Positions 5,271 to 6,388 of a DNA stretch of 6,388 nucleotides are shown one piece after another. Position 1 is the first letter of the stretch. Every line of letters begins with the position of its first letter. Position numbers and translations under genes: made by a program. The notes below the pieces were generated by a model. It saw only the letters and a program-made list of their open reading frames with translations, had not been told where the DNA came from and did no database searches. Origin of the DNA: Amoebophilaceae bacterium (GTDB lineage Bacteria; Bacteroidota; Bacteroidia; Cytophagales; Amoebophilaceae); the NCBI GenBank assembly GCA_023257955.1, contig JALRAY010000052.1, forward strand, positions 1 to 6,388, in the 5' to 3' direction.

Positions 5271-6388
5271 TACCTTTCACCCATTTTACTACACATCGCC
5301 CCACCCACTTGGCTGGTAATTCCATTTATTACCCTGCTAGGCATGATTGCAAGCGGCCCCCTGTTATACGAAAACTTTTGGCACAAACACTATAGCACCA
5401 TAGCCATACTCTTAGCCACCCTAGTCATAGGTTATTACACCATCATGCTGCAGGAATACGTTATCCCCGTAGACACTATCGTAGAATACATTCAATTTAT
5501 CACCCTCATCAGCGCCTTATATATAGCCGCAGGCGGGATACACATCCACCTGAAAGGACACGCTACCACCAAAACCAACATTCTCTTTTTGATTACAGGC
5601 GCCATACTATCCAACATCATCGGCACCACAGGCGCATCCATGCTCTTGATACGCCCCTACATCCGGTTTAACAAAGGACACATCCGTCCCTACCACATCA
5701 TCTTCTTCATCTTCCTGATCAGCAACGTAGGCGGCGCCTTAACCCCCATAGGAGATCCCCCCCTATTCTTAGGCTTTTTAAAAGGCATCCCCTTTCATTG
5801 GACCTTACAGCATAATTTCGCACCATGGCTGATAGCCATCCTCGCACTGTGCAGCATCTTCTATTGCCTGGATGTCCGCCATGAGAAGACCTATTCCCAC
5901 GAAGCTACTGCCTCCTCACACGCCTTCATCACCATTACCGGCAAGCGCAACTTCCTGTGGCTGATCGGCATCGTAGCCGCCGTCTTTGTAGATCCCAACC
6001 TATGTCCCGCCATCCCCGCCATCAAATTTTATGGACACGCAATATCCTTTGTACGAGAACTCCTCTTCCTGACCATCAGCTATGTAGCCTATCGCTACGC
6101 CGACAAGCACGCTTTGCGTGACAACACCTTCAGCTGGGAACCGTTAAAAGAAGTCGTCATCCTCTTCTTTGGCATCTTCTCCACCATGATGCCAGCCCTC
6201 TTTATCATTAGCAACTATGCACAGAAATTGCCTAGCTACCTACTCACCCCCTCAACCCTCTACTGGGGAACCGGCATGCTCTCCTCCATGCTCGATAATG
6301 CCCCTACCTACTTGAACTTCCTAGCCGCCAGCATGGCCAGCCAAGGCGCAGACATGTTGCAACATACAGATGTGTATCAATATGCGGT
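5259..6388 (+). CDS. Na+/H+ antiporter, CitMHS_2/NhaD-like membrane protein (3' end outside window)
   Basis: A frame open from ATG 5259 to the window end encodes 376 residues of a polytopic inner-membrane protein. About nine or ten hydrophobic spans are visible (roughly 15-36, 45-65, 75-95, 106-128, 146-165, 185-204, 231-247, 262-278, 297-318 and 335-355). Signature stretches are GTTGASMLLIRPYIRF (122-137), NVGGALTPIGDPPLF (156-170) and SMLDNAPTYLNF (343-354). These are hallmarks of the ion-transporter superfamily 'sodium:proton antiporter/putative citrate transporter' proteins common in Bacteroidota and intracellular bacteria. I infer Na+/H+ exchange and pH or sodium homeostasis; citrate or another dicarboxylate cannot be excluded. 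Family length is about 430-470, so roughly 60-90 residues lie beyond 6388. No frameshift or stop is seen. There is no Shine-Dalgarno site, and codons are very C-rich, as in murE. Confidence 0.88.
   Translation, partial: MLNHYLSPILLHIAPPTWLVIPFITLLGMIASGPLLYENFWHKHYSTIAILLATLVIGYYTIMLQEYVIPVDTIVEYIQFITLISALYIAAGGIHIHLKGHATTKTNILFLITGAILSNIIGTTGASMLLIRPYIRFNKGHIRPYHIIFFIFLISNVGGALTPIGDPPLFLGFLKGIPFHWTLQHNFAPWLIAILALCSIFYCLDVRHEKTYSHEATASSHAFITITGKRNFLWLIGIVAAVFVDPNLCPAIPAIKFYGHAISFVRELLFLTISYVAYRYADKHALRDNTFSWEPLKEVVILFFGIFSTMMPALFIISNYAQKLPSYLLTPSTLYWGTGMLSSMLDNAPTYLNFLAASMASQGADMLQHTDVYQYA

Overview
The window looks like part of a host-associated, eroding genome. The right three quarters (about 1270-6388) most resemble a Bacteroidota symbiont, possibly an Amoebophilaceae/Cardinium-type lineage. 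Supports are the style of MurE, LpxD and the antiporter, mostly absent Shine-Dalgarno sites, a TAnnTTTG promoter-like element before the tRNA, no encoded CCA on the tRNA, and a freshly broken gene. This lineage call is an inference from sequence style, not from a search.

Left part, 1-1202: a mosaic of broken pieces. It begins with a GC-rich 3' fragment of a flavin monooxygenase (1 to about 103), which stops abruptly at a 7-base tandem repeat. About 250 bases of unassigned AT-rich DNA follow. Next comes a minus-strand segment holding an HU-type DNA-binding protein without its N-terminus and a CADD/TenA-like gene without its C-terminus. At about 893-899 this abuts the C-terminal third of an Rpn/PD-(D/E)XK transposase-like gene on the plus strand. 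None of these four genes is complete. Either this is a genuine graveyard of mobile and transferred DNA or it contains chimeric assembly joins; the sequence alone cannot decide.

Middle, 1284-4780: two intact envelope genes on the plus strand, murE (peptidoglycan stem peptide, meso-diaminopimelate-type motif) and lpxD (lipid A). They are followed by a convergent minus-strand GNAT acetyltransferase pseudogene. That gene is broken by an exact 8-base tandem duplication and a second single-base shift; correcting both restores a 305-codon frame. lpxD and its surroundings have G-over-C skew on the plus strand, while murE and the antiporter, on the same strand, have strong C-over-G skew. A weak inverted repeat lies near both edges of the skew-switched segment, so an inversion is possible.

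Right part, 4927-6388: a complete minus-strand tRNA-Asn(GUU), then a plus-strand Na+/H+ antiporter/citrate-transporter-like membrane protein that runs off the window.

I found no convincing new multi-gene system. The most useful observations are the fragment mosaic, the clearly reconstructable pseudogene and the local skew reversal.
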